64,000 bases of DNA from Filobasidium wieringae (GCA_001600055.1 BCIV01000018.1:539470-603469); one strand, 5' to 3'. Numbered from the stretch's first letter, positions 24,611 through 36,672 are shown. Translations and numbers: made by a program. Notes: generated by a model not told the origin, from the sequence alone.

Positions 24611-25020
24611 GTCGGTACGTAGACAAGATGACAGTCGTCATGTAACTCGTCCACACCTAGGATTATTGCTCAGATGCAATTCAGTGGCAAGTGGGATTCT
24701 CGTTCGCTTGACATAGATGGTGACGAGCCTGATTCGCCGATATGAACGAGGGAACTGTCCAACTAGCTTTGAACACTAATCGCGATCGTCCGAAGATCTT
24801 CTTGCGTGAGTCTCGTCTTGGTTCTAAATATTGCGGCCAGGTTCCGCCGCCTAGGTACACAGTCAAGAGATTCTATTGTTTTTGGTAGGTTGCGAATGAG
24901 GTCAGATCGAGCTTGAAACTGGAGTGAATTAGGCAAACAGAATTGTATTATTGATGACCCTTTCTCTGCTTACCTAATCTTTCGGCTGTCTGGTTACAGA
25001 GCGGACCCGACCGCAGCGGC

Positions 25021-25029
25021 TTATCAGAT
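25021..25029 (-). promoter_or_regulatory. Iron-responsive GATA-factor site ATCTGATAA
   Basis: The plus strand reads TTATCAGAT, i.e. ATCTGATAA on the minus strand. ATCWGATAA is the extended site of fungal iron GATA factors (SreA, Urbs1, Sfu1, Cir1). It lies 411 bases upstream of the siderophore transporter start and just past the NRAMP stop. Control of the transporter is inference. Confidence 0.6.
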
Positions 25030-25203
25030 TGCACAGGCCGGAACGGGATGCTGCTATGCTCATCTACCCTGATCGATGTAGCAGTTCTTCTCTTTCGACT
25101 GGTCTCATTATCAAGGCTCAGGCCCGGCGTATCGAGTTGGAAAGAATGGATCCTGGAATACAACTTGTTACAGTAACAGCGATACAAGCAAGACATTTTT
25201 CGC

Positions 25204-27922
25204 TCATTTGCCCATCATCAGCATGACCAGTACATAGGCATTTGCCAGTGTAACGACGCCGAACAAGGCGTAGCCCAATACCGTGACGGTCCAGTGAGAA
25301 GCGAATGACATTTGTTTAGGTTCGTTCGAGGTCTCCGGTTGTCCAGCTTGCGGGCCGGGTACGTCTTCATTAGTTGAGAGCACGTAGGCAGGTTCTTCTT
25401 CGTACGTTTTCCCCTTCATTTCGAGCGATGTAGAACTCATCTGTCGACTGGGGATAGCTCGTTCTTGATCGATCTCGATCTCCCTTGTCGAATTGGCCTC
25501 TAGAATATCTTGTTCTCTGCTGGGTACCTCTGGGACGTCTTGAGATGGGTTCTTTACGGTCATCACCTGCTTATCCGAGCAGATCCATACCAGAGGGAAT
25601 ACGATGAAGGGGAGGACCACACTGAGACAGACTTGGGATGCAACTAGAAGTTGATTCACTCCGGATCGACCGACAGCAATGGCCACGACACAACTGGGAA
25701 CGATCGAGATGGCTCGAGTGATCAGACGTCTCACGATGGGCTGCGCGAGGTGAGTAGCTGCCAGGTCAGTTTGGAATCTTGTAACCTAGCCATTCTGGAC
25801 TGTTGACTCACATTCGTTTTCCACTCGATAAAGCCCTCGCTAACGACCACACCGGCAAGAGTAGCCGTGATTGAGGAACTCTGTCCAGACTATATGGACC
25901 CCAACCGGTTTAGCTCGAAAGAAATCTTTCTTGTGCGCAAACTTTTCAACTCACACAAAGCAACGCAAATGCAAAGATGAACGCAGCAGCTAACACCAGC
26001 ACCGATCAGCTCAAAGTTAGCCTGTAATCGCTTCCAAAACCCACCTTTATTGATTTGATCATTGATCAGCTGATGAGCGCTGAACAAATCTGCGTTCGCT
26101 CCCGCTTGTCGGATCGCTTCGCTACCTCCATAGTAGAATGCGGCAGAAGCTAAGATCAGGATAGCACTGTTGATAGTGACCGCGAATCCCAGAAGCGATA
26201 AAACGGTGTCCACCTGATACCGAGCGAGTCAGTTCGATCGACCGATGGGACGATTCGCTAGAGTATCCTACCGTCGAATGCGCTATTGAAGTCTTTACGT
26301 GATCCACCCGATCAAACGCCTTGACTTCGGCTTCATACCGAACCTGCTCCTTCTCCCACTTCTCCACCCGATCTGCATCGTAAGCGGGATCCTCCGGGTT
26401 TTCCGCTTCAGGCGCTTCACACGGGTTCTCCTGCTTCCTCCATCCCTGGGTGAGTATCTTCTTCCAATCCTTTGCAGAAGCTCCGCTATCGCTAGTCGCA
26501 GCGGACTTGACCCTACGTAAAAGACTGACCAGGCTCAGCTCTTCCGTCCGCGGTGTCGGGGGTTGAGGAGCCGTATCTAATCGATCGATCGTGGCGAGAT
26601 GAGATCCTAGGAATAAGCCATGAGGCATGACGGTCGCTGCAACGAGATTGTTCTGTATGAGCGATCTGTGGATGGGAACAACGGGCTACGAATGTACTTA
26701 CCTCCGATAATTCCTACCGACACGTAGAGAGCTTCCGGTTGCACAATAGTCTACCAGTTGAACCCGATTAACCTTGCTCTTGAACCAATTCCCTGTGTAG
26801 ACTCACTGATGATGGGACGAACCCGTGGAAAACATCCCCCCACCGAGGCTTGATCTGGACCAGCAGGATGACGAAGCATACCAGCACACAAAGAACCTGA
26901 TACGACCTGTAATCAGTCCCGTTCGTGAGACGGAAAGCGAATGGACACTCACTAGACAGACGATGAGGATCTCGAACGCCATCATTCCTTTTCTACCTTT
27001 ATCAGGTCTTTGGAAGAAGGCGAGGACGATTAGGACGTCTACGACGGTCAGCAGGACTGGGGGATGAGAACGATCAGATCGATTCGGATTCGGCACGTGT
27101 TTGAAAGGTGTAGTACTTACCGCCAGCATATAGTGGGAGTTTTGGGAAAATACTATCGTCCCGATGAATCAGTCATTCTGCCATTCCTTACTTCAGATCG
27201 TTCCAGCTGACTTACAGGTTCAAAGCGATCGCGCTTCCCAGCAGTTCTGCCAAGTCTGTAGCGATGATGGCCAGTTCCGCCAATCCGTACAATCCGTACA
27301 ATCCACACATGACTGCGTTTCTCCTCCACTTGTAAGGTGCGATTCTTGGATGAGCTTTCATGCGGAGAAATAGGGCCCGGATTTGAGCGGGAAGGGAGAG
27401 GGTGGTGGTGATTCCTAACCTCAAAGAGAGGACTTGCAGGACTGCACGAGGATAAAGGAAAGATCAGTTTCCTGATGTGCTGAGGTCATGAGAACGTGTT
27501 TCTACCTGCTGCTCCGAGACCTGCCATGAGGACGATGAACAACAACTTGTATCCGAATTGAGATCCAGCTGAAAGATCAACGGTCCAGTTACCCCTGTTT
27601 GCGATGTGCATCGACAACTGAATCAGTTCTGGCGAACGACGGACGACCAGTATACGCCTCGTGCTCACGGATCAAAGTAGGCCACGCTACTGACCAGACC
27701 AGGACCGACGAATTTGAGATGTCTCTGCATGGTATAGGCGACTTTTCGTGCGTTCCTGACGAGCTTTGAATCCATCACTGACTCTAGTGTGGATGGAGAT
27801 CGACGAAGGGTTTGAGATGGAGGATATGCATGACTCGAACCTGAAGGTCTTGGTCGATCCATCTCGGTTTGGTTGTTTATAGATGGACCGGCGTGAGGAG
27901 TTGCATTTGATGTCGAGTGCAT
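25204..27922 (-). CDS. NRAMP-family divalent metal transporter (Smf type)
   Basis: A proton-coupled Mn2+/Fe2+ transporter in about nine exons. The metal-binding motif DPGN of helix 1 is rebuilt across the first intron (SSVAYFDP joined to GNWTVD), with GSQFGYKLL after it. The helix 6 motif appears as GATVMPHGLFLGSH. Other segments are LCGLYGLYGLAELAIIATDLAE, FALLCSGQSSSITATLAG and VVLPFIVFPLVW. The cytosolic N-terminus is Ser/Pro-rich. A long hydrophilic loop with PSQDVPEVPSREQ lies before the last helix. Both metal-binding residues D and N and the helix 6 M are present, so it should be functional. It is in tandem with the siderophore transporter. Confidence 0.92.
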
Positions 27923-28221
27923 GTTTGCGAACGAATGGCAGTGAACTCCCGTTCTAGTAACTTGTCGACCTGCGACCTGAGGAATTGTAGCTCTAGTACT
28001 CTAGTAGTTCTAGTAGCTAGTAGCAGTTTGTGCTGTGATTGTTATTGAGACCGGAACGAGTCTTGTCAATAATGTGCACAGAGCACAGGACGATCGGCTC
28101 TAGTCGGACAATCTATTTACTACTACAACTGAGCACGGTCGCAGTTACCGTACGAGAATACAGGTCGCCGCGCCCAAGCCCGTCAAATGATGTACCAAGC
28201 TTCTCCATCGACTCGAACACC

Positions 28222-28346
28222 GTAGGCCCGTCAATGTAACAGGATTTCCTACAGACTCAAATACTGTAGATGTAGAGGTCCTCATGCTGTAGGCCCATCG
28301 ATGTACCAGGATTTTCCACAAATTCAAACACCGTAGACGAGGATGC
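28222..28346. repeat. Two-copy degenerate tandem repeat, 67-base period
   Basis: Copies start at 28222 and 28289 with GTAGGCCC-TC-ATGTA-CAGGATTT. The match continues through TCAAA-AC-GTAGA at about 80% identity. Confidence 0.7.
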
Positions 28347-28467
28347 CTGACAAGTCGCCAAGATTCAGACCTGGTCTTTCGACTTTTGATACCTTCTGGC
28401 ACATCGCCTCGTTTCTCCAAAAAACCTGGCACATCGATGGGCCTACAGCCTACAGCATGAGGACCTC
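28275..28467. repeat. Inverted repeat, arms about 36 and 43 bases
   Basis: The left arm 28275-28310 begins GAGGTCCTCATGCTGTAGGC. The right arm 28425-28467 is its near-perfect reverse complement, apart from a 7-base duplication (CCTACAG) and one mismatch. The loop is about 114 bases. The left arm overlaps the tandem repeat. Confidence 0.75.
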
Positions 28468-28933
28468 TATAGAGCTATAGATCATAGATCTATAGGTAAT
28501 CTTCTCACAACCACGGTCGCGGTGGAAATACACCGCGATCAATGGTGTAAACGAGAACAAAGGAGGATAGACAACCCCGACCGCTGTTGATCGTGTGATC
28601 GAACCAGAAACAAAAACGATCAACGATCGAGGCTATATGCACTATATGAAACCTTCTACGGCCGATGACACACCGGGTACGTCGTCGTATACTCCGCATA
28701 CGGCATATCCGACTCGGTGATGCGGTTGGCCGAGTGGAGTGTGATCAGTCTGAAACACGTCGGGTGAACAATAGCGAGTGCGAGTGATCAGAAGTGATGA
28801 GTGATCAAATCACCTCAAAGGACGTTGAACGAGGTCTGACCAATCAGATGGACGGATTCGTCACGGCTTATCACTCGAACGTCGTATCGTCCCAATTGTC
28901 GAACTGGCCAATCACAACTCGCAACTCGACGGA

Positions 28934-31079
28934 ATGGCATCGCCCAGATTCACAAACAGGTCGACACGAGTCTTCGATATGGATGCTCAATCACCCCTCA
29001 CCCCGACCATTCCCCCTTTCACACGCAACTTGATCCCTGACGACGACTCTCCCCTTGTCCATGTCCAACCACCCGCGACGCCATTGAGTAGGGAGGACAA
29101 GAGGTTGCTTAGGAACCGGACTAGGAAGATCGGGTCCATCTTGGGAGAGACGTTGGGGGAGACCTTGGTCGGGCGTAGAGTCGTCGGGCCCGAGTTGGGA
29201 AGGAGAAGTGGTGAGGCTGTGAAATTGGGTGTAGGTGAAGATGAGGACGATGAGGAGGACGATGACGATGCGTTAGGAGTGCACGACGATTTGGTGGAAA
29301 TCCCATTCGATTACAACTCCGATGGAGTCCCTCGTTCCCCCTTTTTTCCTGTTCCCAATCACCACAACCAGCACGATCACGACTCGCTCTCGAAAGAACC
29401 TCAATCCACGGATGGGTACCTGAGCGACCCCGAACTGTTCTCACCCATTAAAGATCTGGAATTCCAGGGCACGCTCTTAGGTAACGCAGGGACAGCAGGG
29501 CTTGCGGGGATCAAGGGCAGGAGGCGGAGCTCTTCCATGATCACCACTGCCGCTGTGGCTGGTACGGGGAGCACTATGACGAACGCCAAGTCGTCGAGTG
29601 AGGAGACGAGGTCCGTTGATGATCCGTTATCATTGAGTCCTTTTCCTTCCCGATCCCAAGATCGGGCAGGCTCTTTTGATGTAGTCGATCAAGGCTGTGA
29701 GGACGATCACGCCAGAGCGAATTCGTCGTTCTCGCAATCAGACCGATCATCGACAGGCATCGTTCCAACCTCGACCACCTCTCCAATACCCACCTTCAAC
29801 CTCCCAATCGGATCCATCCCACCAACCACCCCAAGCTCATCGGAACAACGGAACCCTACCAGGAAAAACTTTCTGTTAGAGTTGAGTAGGGGGATAAGGG
29901 TTTTGGTCAGGCAGGAGAGGAGCGTTGTTGTTTCCCCCGTCGAGATGGGAGGAGGTTCGGGCTTGGACCATGGGCGGGACCATGGATGTGACGGGTCAGA
30001 TGTGGAGGGGGAGGGGGAGATGGTTAGAACGATAATGAATAGGGACAAGTTGAGGAGAAGGTATTCAACCCCCGTTTCGCCTTCTTTCACGCCCCTCCTC
30101 CGCTCTTCGAATGTCACTGCAGATCATCCCGATTCGAGTACAAGCTCGAGTCACGCGGAAAAGGCAGCCAACGCAGCCAAGGGAAGACCACAGTCTTCTA
30201 TCGGGTTCGGGTTTCTTCTGAACCCGCCGGATCTGGGGGAAGGTTGGTTGACGGCTTTAAAACGGGAGGGGAGGATCGATTCCTTGACCTGTGATCGGGT
30301 CGGGATCGACGTACAAGACAGAGGGAGGGAGAACGAGGAAATGAGTTTGGAAGAGAAGAGGAGCAGGAGAGAGAGGTTGAATAAGGTTCGTCCTGCCGTT
30401 CGGTTCGGTCATTGGGTTATGAGCTTGGATCAGAGGGTTGATCGTATGCTGCGCTGGGGCGATAGTTGCATCGACTTTTAGGCACTCGAGTCCCGTTGGA
30501 ATTGATCACGAGACGGACGGAGGATAGGCTCGTCCAGCCTGAGGAGGGGATCATGACTCCGGGTGAGAAGAGGAGAGCAGTCAAGGTCGCTAATAAGATG
30601 TTATACGTGAGTTCCGAACGAGCTCGATCTCGAGATCAATGAGCTGATGGCGGAAGATCTCGCACGGACAGGTATTCGGACAAGTACCTCCCGCTCGACT
30701 TACCCGATCTTCTTCGGAAACACGTCGATCGGATTCCATCGGTCGAACGGAGGAGATCGGCTCGTCTCCCGTAAAGGAATACATGTTCTCCCTCGATTCA
30801 CTGCAATACATGTTGGATAACGATCGGGACGGGTTGGACGAGGTTTTACTGGATATCGAGGTCGAACGGTCTCGAGCGGTCAGCGAGACGGGAACGGAAA
30901 CGGCGACGAGGACGAGGAAGAAGAGATCGTCTTCTTCTCCCATCACGCCCACCCCAGATCAGAGTGGGTCACGCGTGACTTCCACCGTGACGCGTGAAGA
31001 TTTCTTCTCCCGCCGTCGCCGTGCTGGGAAACTGACCAAATTCTTTGGGGATCCGAGAGTCGCCAACGAGGACTTCTGA
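28934..31079 (+). CDS. Fungal protein of unknown function, low-complexity with conserved C-terminus
   Basis: Three exons give about 680 residues. Exon 1 (28934-30443) is Ser/Pro-rich with an acidic run (EDEDDEEDDDD) and a long GIRVLVRQERS region. A 38-base intron (GTATGC donor, TTTTAG acceptor, 30444-30481) joins LDQRVDR to TRVPLELITRRTEDRL. Exon 2 gives PGEKRRAVKVANKMLYVFGQVPP across the second intron. The C-terminus has FSLDSLQYMLDNDRDGLDEV and DFFSRRRRAGKLTKFFGDPR. The last two segments look conserved in character, but I cannot name a domain. No signal peptide or membrane segment is seen. The start is the first ATG of the frame; use of a later methionine (DMDAQSP) is possible. Confidence 0.75.
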
Positions 31080-31239
31080 GCTATTTGCAGGATTCATATC
31101 TTGTACGATAGTTTGGTATGCAATAGCAGCTATAGCAGTGGCCCTTTTGTCTTAGACGGTCCGGTTTTGGAATTTATTTTACCGTCCGTCATGATTCGAA
31201 GTCGCGGCGAGATTCTAAAAAAAAAGGGCAAAAAGATCA

Positions 31240-31321
31240 CACCGAGCCGGGAATCGAACCCGGATCACAAGAAATGACTATCAATCAGAATCTTATGTCT
31301 TAACCATTGGACGACTCAGTG
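31240..31321 (-). tRNA. tRNA-Gln (CUG) with 11-base intron
   Basis: The minus strand folds as a cloverleaf. The acceptor stem CACTGAG pairs with CTCGGTG and the D-stem GTC with GAC around CAATGGTTAA. The anticodon stem TAAGA pairs with TCTTG, and the T-arm is CCGGG-TTCGATT-CCCGG. The anticodon loop begins TTCTGA, so the anticodon is CTG, and 11 extra bases after position 37 form the usual small intron. A T5 run lies just after the 3' end and a T9 run 4 bases further on, as expected for Pol III termination. The mature form is about 71 bases before CCA. Confidence 0.88.
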
Positions 31322-31350
31322 TTAGATGTTAAAGTGAAATGTAACACCAA

Positions 31351-31686
31351 TTAACAACGCCAGATGCCTGCACGAAGCATCTTGAGCATGTCGCCTTCCT
31401 TGATCAAACTCCTCAATCTTTTTGCCTTTTCTCGCAAGTTATCAAGATCATATCTTGCACGCTTGGCTGTCAATATGTTCTGTCCCACTGTAGAAGCCTG
31501 TAGATCCGGAATAGGACTGTAGGATAGATACGCTTGTCTTGTATCGACATCTTGCGGTTGAGATCTGAGATATGGAGCACAAACGACCGATAGACTCGTA
31601 TTGCGAACTGGAGTACCGGAATGCAAAACAGATTTGACATTAAGTCGGTCATATTTTGGTCTTCCGGTCTTGGTCCTTCCTGTCAT
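31351..31686 (-). CDS. Small open frame beside the tRNA, doubtful
   Basis: A 111-codon frame starting MTGRTKTGRPKYDRL. Its C-terminal third (AKRARYDLDNLREKAKRLRS) is helical and charged like real protein. No homologue is recognised, no intron is needed, and the frame lies 30 bases upstream of the tRNA on the same strand. It could be a small gene, the 3' exon of one, or chance. Confidence 0.25.
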   Translation of the reverse strand: MTGRTKTGRPKYDRLNVKSVLHSGTPVRNTSLSVVCAPYLRSQPQDVDTRQAYLSYSPIPDLQASTVGQNILTAKRARYDLDNLREKAKRLRSLIKEGDMLKMLRAGIWRC

Positions 31687-32091
31687 AGGGGAGGATGATC
31701 AGCGACCCAACGGGGCCAGCCGGAACCAACATAGACAGGCCATGAACGCGGAACACGCGAGATGCACTCGGCTCACCCGGCCGGTCTACTTCCTCTTCTC
31801 ACAGTCGCTCGTTTTACTCCTAGTGATCTGAAGGAATCAAGTATCAACGCATCGAGTATCAACGCCATAGGATCGGTCATGCAGTTTTTAAGGGAGGAAC
31901 CGCACTAGTCTACAGGGCTACACGTTGATTGGCAAAATCTGCGCATCGTTTCACTCCTAATCGTGAGCAGCGATGCGGTCGATGATTTTCCACTAGTATA
32001 AGACAAGTAACGACTGCAGGTAGAAGCTTTGCTGGACGTTGGCTATCGTAATTAATCGTAAATTCCGATCATTTCCTATACTCTCGTCATA
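31687..32091. other. Intergenic stretch, nothing recognised
   Basis: About 400 bases before the amidohydrolase stop codon, with no open frame of note and no RNA fold seen. Confidence 0.4.
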
Positions 32092-33966
32092 TCAATTCAA
32101 TCCGGAGATCAAACTGGTAACCACTTTGCCTTGCTTCATGACGACCAAAAGGTGTTCCTCAGGCCGGTCAAGGATAGTGATATCTTCCAGTGGGTTTGAG
32201 CTTAATACCAAAAGATCTCCGTAGGCTCCGCATTCGATGGTCCCGATCTTGCCTTTCATTCCTAACATCTCGGCTGTCGCGCGGGTAGGTCAGATTGAGC
32301 TTCATACCCCGAAGCAAGGGTGATATGGCAAGACGACTTACCGGCATTGCAAGTAGCATGTTTGAGAATTTCCCCTGCATTTAGAATCTCGGCTCTCACG
32401 GTGAATTCTTCCGTCTGCAACGCATGCATGGAAGTAAGAAGATCGCTCCCGCTAAACCCCTCTTACGCTTAGTGACCGTTTCTTGCCTTGAACTGGATCA
32501 TTACTCACTAGCATACCACTACACCCTCTTCTACAGCCATCTTCAAGGCGTTGAGTCCTTGCTTCATCACCTCCCTATTCTTCTCGTACCCTTCAGGGGT
32601 TAGGAAATCCTCAAACGGTGGACGGGCCATGATCCCGTAACATGAGAGAGTGGGGGTCAGGTATATCTTTTTCTGTGCCATACTGATGGACAGGATCAGC
32701 TTCCGATTGCATGCTCAGAGACGGGTAGCCACTCACTATTGCGCTGTGGAACGGGTGAGGAGATTGCCATGTTCGATACCTTTCACTCCATTATCCACCG
32801 CGTGTCTGATAGCTTCGTCCGTCTATTCTCACCCTGGTGCGATTAGCTCGCCTGAGCTAGACTCACGAGTCGGCTCAAACTTACATAAGCATGAGCAGTA
32901 GTATGTCTCCTCCCCATCTGATGACATGTGGTAGTGATCGCCTGAATCTCGGCAGAAGTATATTGAACAGTCTCTATCCCATCAGACTCGGAAGCTACCC
33001 CTCCGCCTACCATGATCTTGATGAAGCTATCGTGAGCGTGCCATTAGTCGAGAATCTCGAATCGAAAGATAAGCTACGCTTCACTCACTCAGCGCCAGCT
33101 TTCAACTCTTCCCTAGTAGCCCTCAAAACAGCCGGAACTCCATCCGCAACCCGACCTAAACTAGCCGAATGTCCTCCACAACAACCCGCTCCCTTCTCAC
33201 CCCCCGAGATGGCAGGCGAGAAATCGCCGTGTCCGCCAGTTTGAGAGATAGCTTTCCCGCACTGAATCAGTCGAGGGCCCAGAATCAGGTTTTCGGAGAT
33301 CGCTTGTGCCAGGGGTCGGGACGCTCCGCCTGGTTTAGGTGGAAAGAGGAGAAAGTCAGTCTTGAGGAAGCACAAACATTCGGTGGAGAGGGGAACAAAC
33401 CAGTATCCCTAACGGTGGTGAATCCGTTTCGGATCATTTGACCTAGGATATAGGTCGTACGATAGTGAATCACTTCCTCTGGGGTACGGACCAGTTCTGA
33501 CATTGTCTATTTGATTGAAGCGTTTATATTTACGATCCATCATAGAGGCTATGGTGGATGAGCGGCACCCACTTTGACGCCAGGTACAGCCGTGACATGG
33601 ACATGACAGTCTATCAATCCTCTAAGATTTTGATGTTTGACTCGTTTCAGATGTTGAGCCTGTTCTGACTACTACCCCGACTTACGGACAGACGAAAGCT
33701 CCCTTCAGATCGACCGCATTGACCCGATCCCGCTGATTCCCTTGAGTAGAACCGGCTTCATCCATAGAGCATACAGAGACGATCTTCCCCTTCGCTATGA
33801 AGATCGCTTGAAGACCTGGAAGAAGACGGGAATTGACCGGATCAATGATTTGGCAATTGAGTAGATTACAGTCCTCCGAGGGTTGTTCCAGCCATGGTTT
33901 CAACGCCAGTTTGGGGAGTCTAAAGAAGGACAGAGTTTATCTGGTTTAATCCAACCTGAATCGCAT
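32092..33966 (-). CDS. Amidohydrolase (imidazolonepropionase/prolidase-like, metal-dependent)
   Basis: A TIM-barrel amidohydrolase in about nine exons. Metal-site motifs in order are GLIDCHVHV (HxH), FIKIMVGGGVAS (lysine), HAYTDEAIRHAVDNG and KGIEHG (two histidines), and CYGSDLL (aspartate, rebuilt across a splice). TSMHALQTEEFTVRAEIL follows, and the C-terminal beta-sandwich has GKIGTIECGAYGDLLVL. This order matches the group holding Xaa-Pro dipeptidases, ochratoxinase and imidazolonepropionase relatives. The 5' end is uncertain: an 11-base first exon (33966-33956, giving MRFR) and a 36-base intron restore the frame. The longer frame from 34114 cannot be joined in phase. It is divergent from a Dal5-type permease. 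Confidence 0.8.
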
Positions 33967-34500
33967 CTACCACTTTATGCCGGACTTGCATTGAATTACG
34001 AGTCTTTCGAGGACCAGGGTACGGCCAAGCTGATTGTTGTTCGGTATTTGACATGTCGTTCGTTTCTAGATCGAGTTCGTCGTCGCTACTATCGGAATAG
34101 GGCGTTCTAGTCATGGATTGGTCTCCAAAGACAAGCGGTTACAGTGATCGTACCCAGTCTGGACTGGTACAAGTATGAGTATACTCGTATTTGTGAGCGG
34201 TCGACATACGTGTCGTTCGAGTGGATCGACCTGGCAGGTTATATCCTATATGCACAGGATACCGCGCGCTAACGCACGGGGTCGTAGTCGGGAACGCATC
34301 TTCCCCTATCTCGGCGAACGCCGCGTCGGAAGTACCCGACGTCCCATATCCCGAGAGACCATTCACCTGACTTATCCGGCGTTAACGAGGGCTTCCTCGT
34401 GATAGCGATATCTGCGGGCAGGCATATAACTTGATCGTCCCCTGAGAGAGTGGTCGAAGCTTGTACTTGTCATACGTCCGACTCAACAGCTGGTTCCATC

Positions 34501-36672
34501 ATGTCGAAAACGCACGTAGACGAAGACGAGAAGCACACCCCTGGGTCTGTCCAGGTCATTGACCCAACCGATGAAACCGCCTACGAACCGATCGAGATCG
34601 ATCCTGAAGTCGAGAAAAGGGTAGTGCGCAAGATAGATCGTACCATTCTTATTGTTTTCTCGTTCATCTACATGTGGCAATATCTAGACAAGATCGCGCT
34701 CAGTTACGCCGTCATATTTGGCATGCGGGAAGACCTCAACTTCCAGGGTCAGGACTATAGTTGGGTCAGCTCGATCTTCTGTGAGTGCCATAGCTCCTCT
34801 TGATGGGAAAAAGCGAGCTTATCCTGTCTGGAAGATTTCGGACAGTTCTTCTTCGAATGGCCCGCTACTTGGTTGCTACACGTCAGTCACTTCCACCGTC
34901 CCGCGTTTTCTTGGATCTAACGACCTGATAACAGCGCTTCCCAATCAAACATTTTGTAGCTGTAACCATTATCGCTTGGGGAGCCGTCATGATGAGTCTA
35001 GCAGCTACACAGAACTTCAAAGGAATGATGATCGCCAGGTTTTTCGTAAGCCATCCCCTCCCGGAGAGGAACGTTGTGAGGTTAATCATGCTGAGTATGA
35101 CCAGTTGGGAGCCGCCGAAGGTGCCGTCGCGCCGGCATTCGTCGTTCTTACTTCAATTTGGTGGAGAAAGAAGGAGCACCCTATCCGGTAAGTCTCGCAA
35201 CTTCCTCTCCTTCTGGTCTAGGTACTTACTAGGGAACGTCTTGTAGGCTCGCTTGTTTCGTATCGGCCAATGCGGTAGCCCAAATCGTTGGCAGTTTATT
35301 GTTATACGGTTGCGGGTCGATCTCAAACGCTGCCATCTCCGGCTGGCGCATCTCTTTTCTGATAGCCGGATCAGTAGGTCATAATGACCTTGGTCTCGAA
35401 ATCTTAACATGCTGAAGAGATACGTTACAGGTAACGATGGTACTAGGGGTGATCTTCGCGACCATCATCCCCGTCACGCCAAGGACCGCATGGTTCTTGA
35501 CACCTGAAGAGAGGACCGTCGCCGTCCAACGAGTCGCTCAGGAGCATGCTGTACGTCAACACGATTGGTATCTGACGTGAACGAGAACTTGCTGAAGAGC
35601 TTCGCCGGCGCGAGATTTAGTCTGCTCAACATTCCAAGTTCTCAACGGAACAAGCCATTCAGACGTTGAGAGATCCCAAGTTCTGGCTGGCAAGTTCTTT
35701 TAATGAGCAAAAGTGGAGCTACAGAGGAGCTCAATTTGAACTGCATGTCATTGCCAGGTCTTTCTCTGGGCATTCTTGATCTGTATTACAAGCGTAGTAA
35801 CGTGAGTAATCCCCTGTCCCAGTCACGCGCGTAGGTTCGACGAGAAGACGCTCTACACCGCAATAGGTTTGGATCGATCATCATCAATGGGTTAGGATAC
35901 AATTCTTTCCGAACAATTGTTATTGGACTACCTGGGCCGGCTATGCAATTAGCTACTATTTGGGCAAGTCAACAATCAGCATAACTCCTCACTCCTCCCG
36001 AAAGCTTGGGCTGATGTCGCGCGCTGACAGATTGGAGTGACCCTTTGCTGGTTATTGCCAAATCAAAGAGGTCTGATTCAGACCGGGTTGTTATCGGTCC
36101 CGTTGGTAGGAGTTATCGTGCTGAAAACTCTACCGTACGATCGGACTTGGGGTTTGGTAGTTGCATGTGAGTTCCCCTCTACAAGATTCATACGTTTCGC
36201 GCGAGAATGATCTTATAAGTGTAAATTTCCTTTGCAGACTGGATGGCGACGTGTAACAGTTCGGTGTTCGTCATCAACATGTCCCTTATCAGCTCGAATT
36301 TCAAGGGACACACGAGGAAGAGTATGACGTCTATCGCTTACTTTATCGGTTACGCTGTAGGGTAAGTATTTGGGATCTTCCTTGCGCGAACAGGCAGAGA
36401 AAGCTAATGAACGCGTTTTTAGATGTATCTGCGGTCCTCAGCTTTTCATCTCCTCGGAAAAACCACTCTACCCTACGGCGATGATAACCATCATCGTCAT
36501 GTATATCATCTTCATTGTCTCGCAATTGGCTTACCGGGAATTATGCGCGTTCGAGAATCGAAAGAGAGACCGGATGGCTGCCGAAGGAATCGAAGAAGCG
36601 GTGCCGAGGAAGGCGACGGATGAGGACAATGTGACTGATGTCGACGATCTGAGGTTTAGATATGTTCTGTAG
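34501..36672 (+). CDS. MFS permease of the Dal5 / anion:cation symporter family
   Basis: A 12-helix transporter of about 500 residues in eight or nine short exons, starting MSKTHVDEDEKHTPG. Landmarks are KIDRTILIVFSFIYMWQYLDKIALSYA, GQDYSWVSSIFYFGQ, LGAAEGAVAPAFV, SNFKGHTRKS (the Dal5-family NxxGxTRK motif), IAYFIGYAVGCICGPQLFI and a cytosolic end with ENRKRDRM. Family members carry allantoate, ureidosuccinate, nicotinate, dipeptides or similar acids. It is divergent from the amidohydrolase across 534 bases, suggesting a joint uptake and hydrolysis function (inference). Confidence 0.9.

Larger units (their letters stand above)
27923..28933. other. Intergenic stretch with short repeats
   Basis: One kilobase between the divergent starts of NRAMP and an unknown gene. 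It holds a CTAGTA-rich run (27991-28025), a two-copy tandem repeat, an inverted repeat (listed separately) and a TATAGA/TCTATA-rich patch at 28467-28496. No gene is supported. Confidence 0.5.

Noticed and set aside
24147..24716. 189-codon plus-strand frame
   Set aside because: Antisense shadow of the 5' exons of the siderophore transporter, whose family motifs are on the minus strand.
33966..34114. Longer N-terminus for the amidohydrolase starting MTRTPYSDSSDDE
   Set aside because: No GT donor in that frame has the phase needed to enter the next exon; it may still be a leader or an upstream frame.
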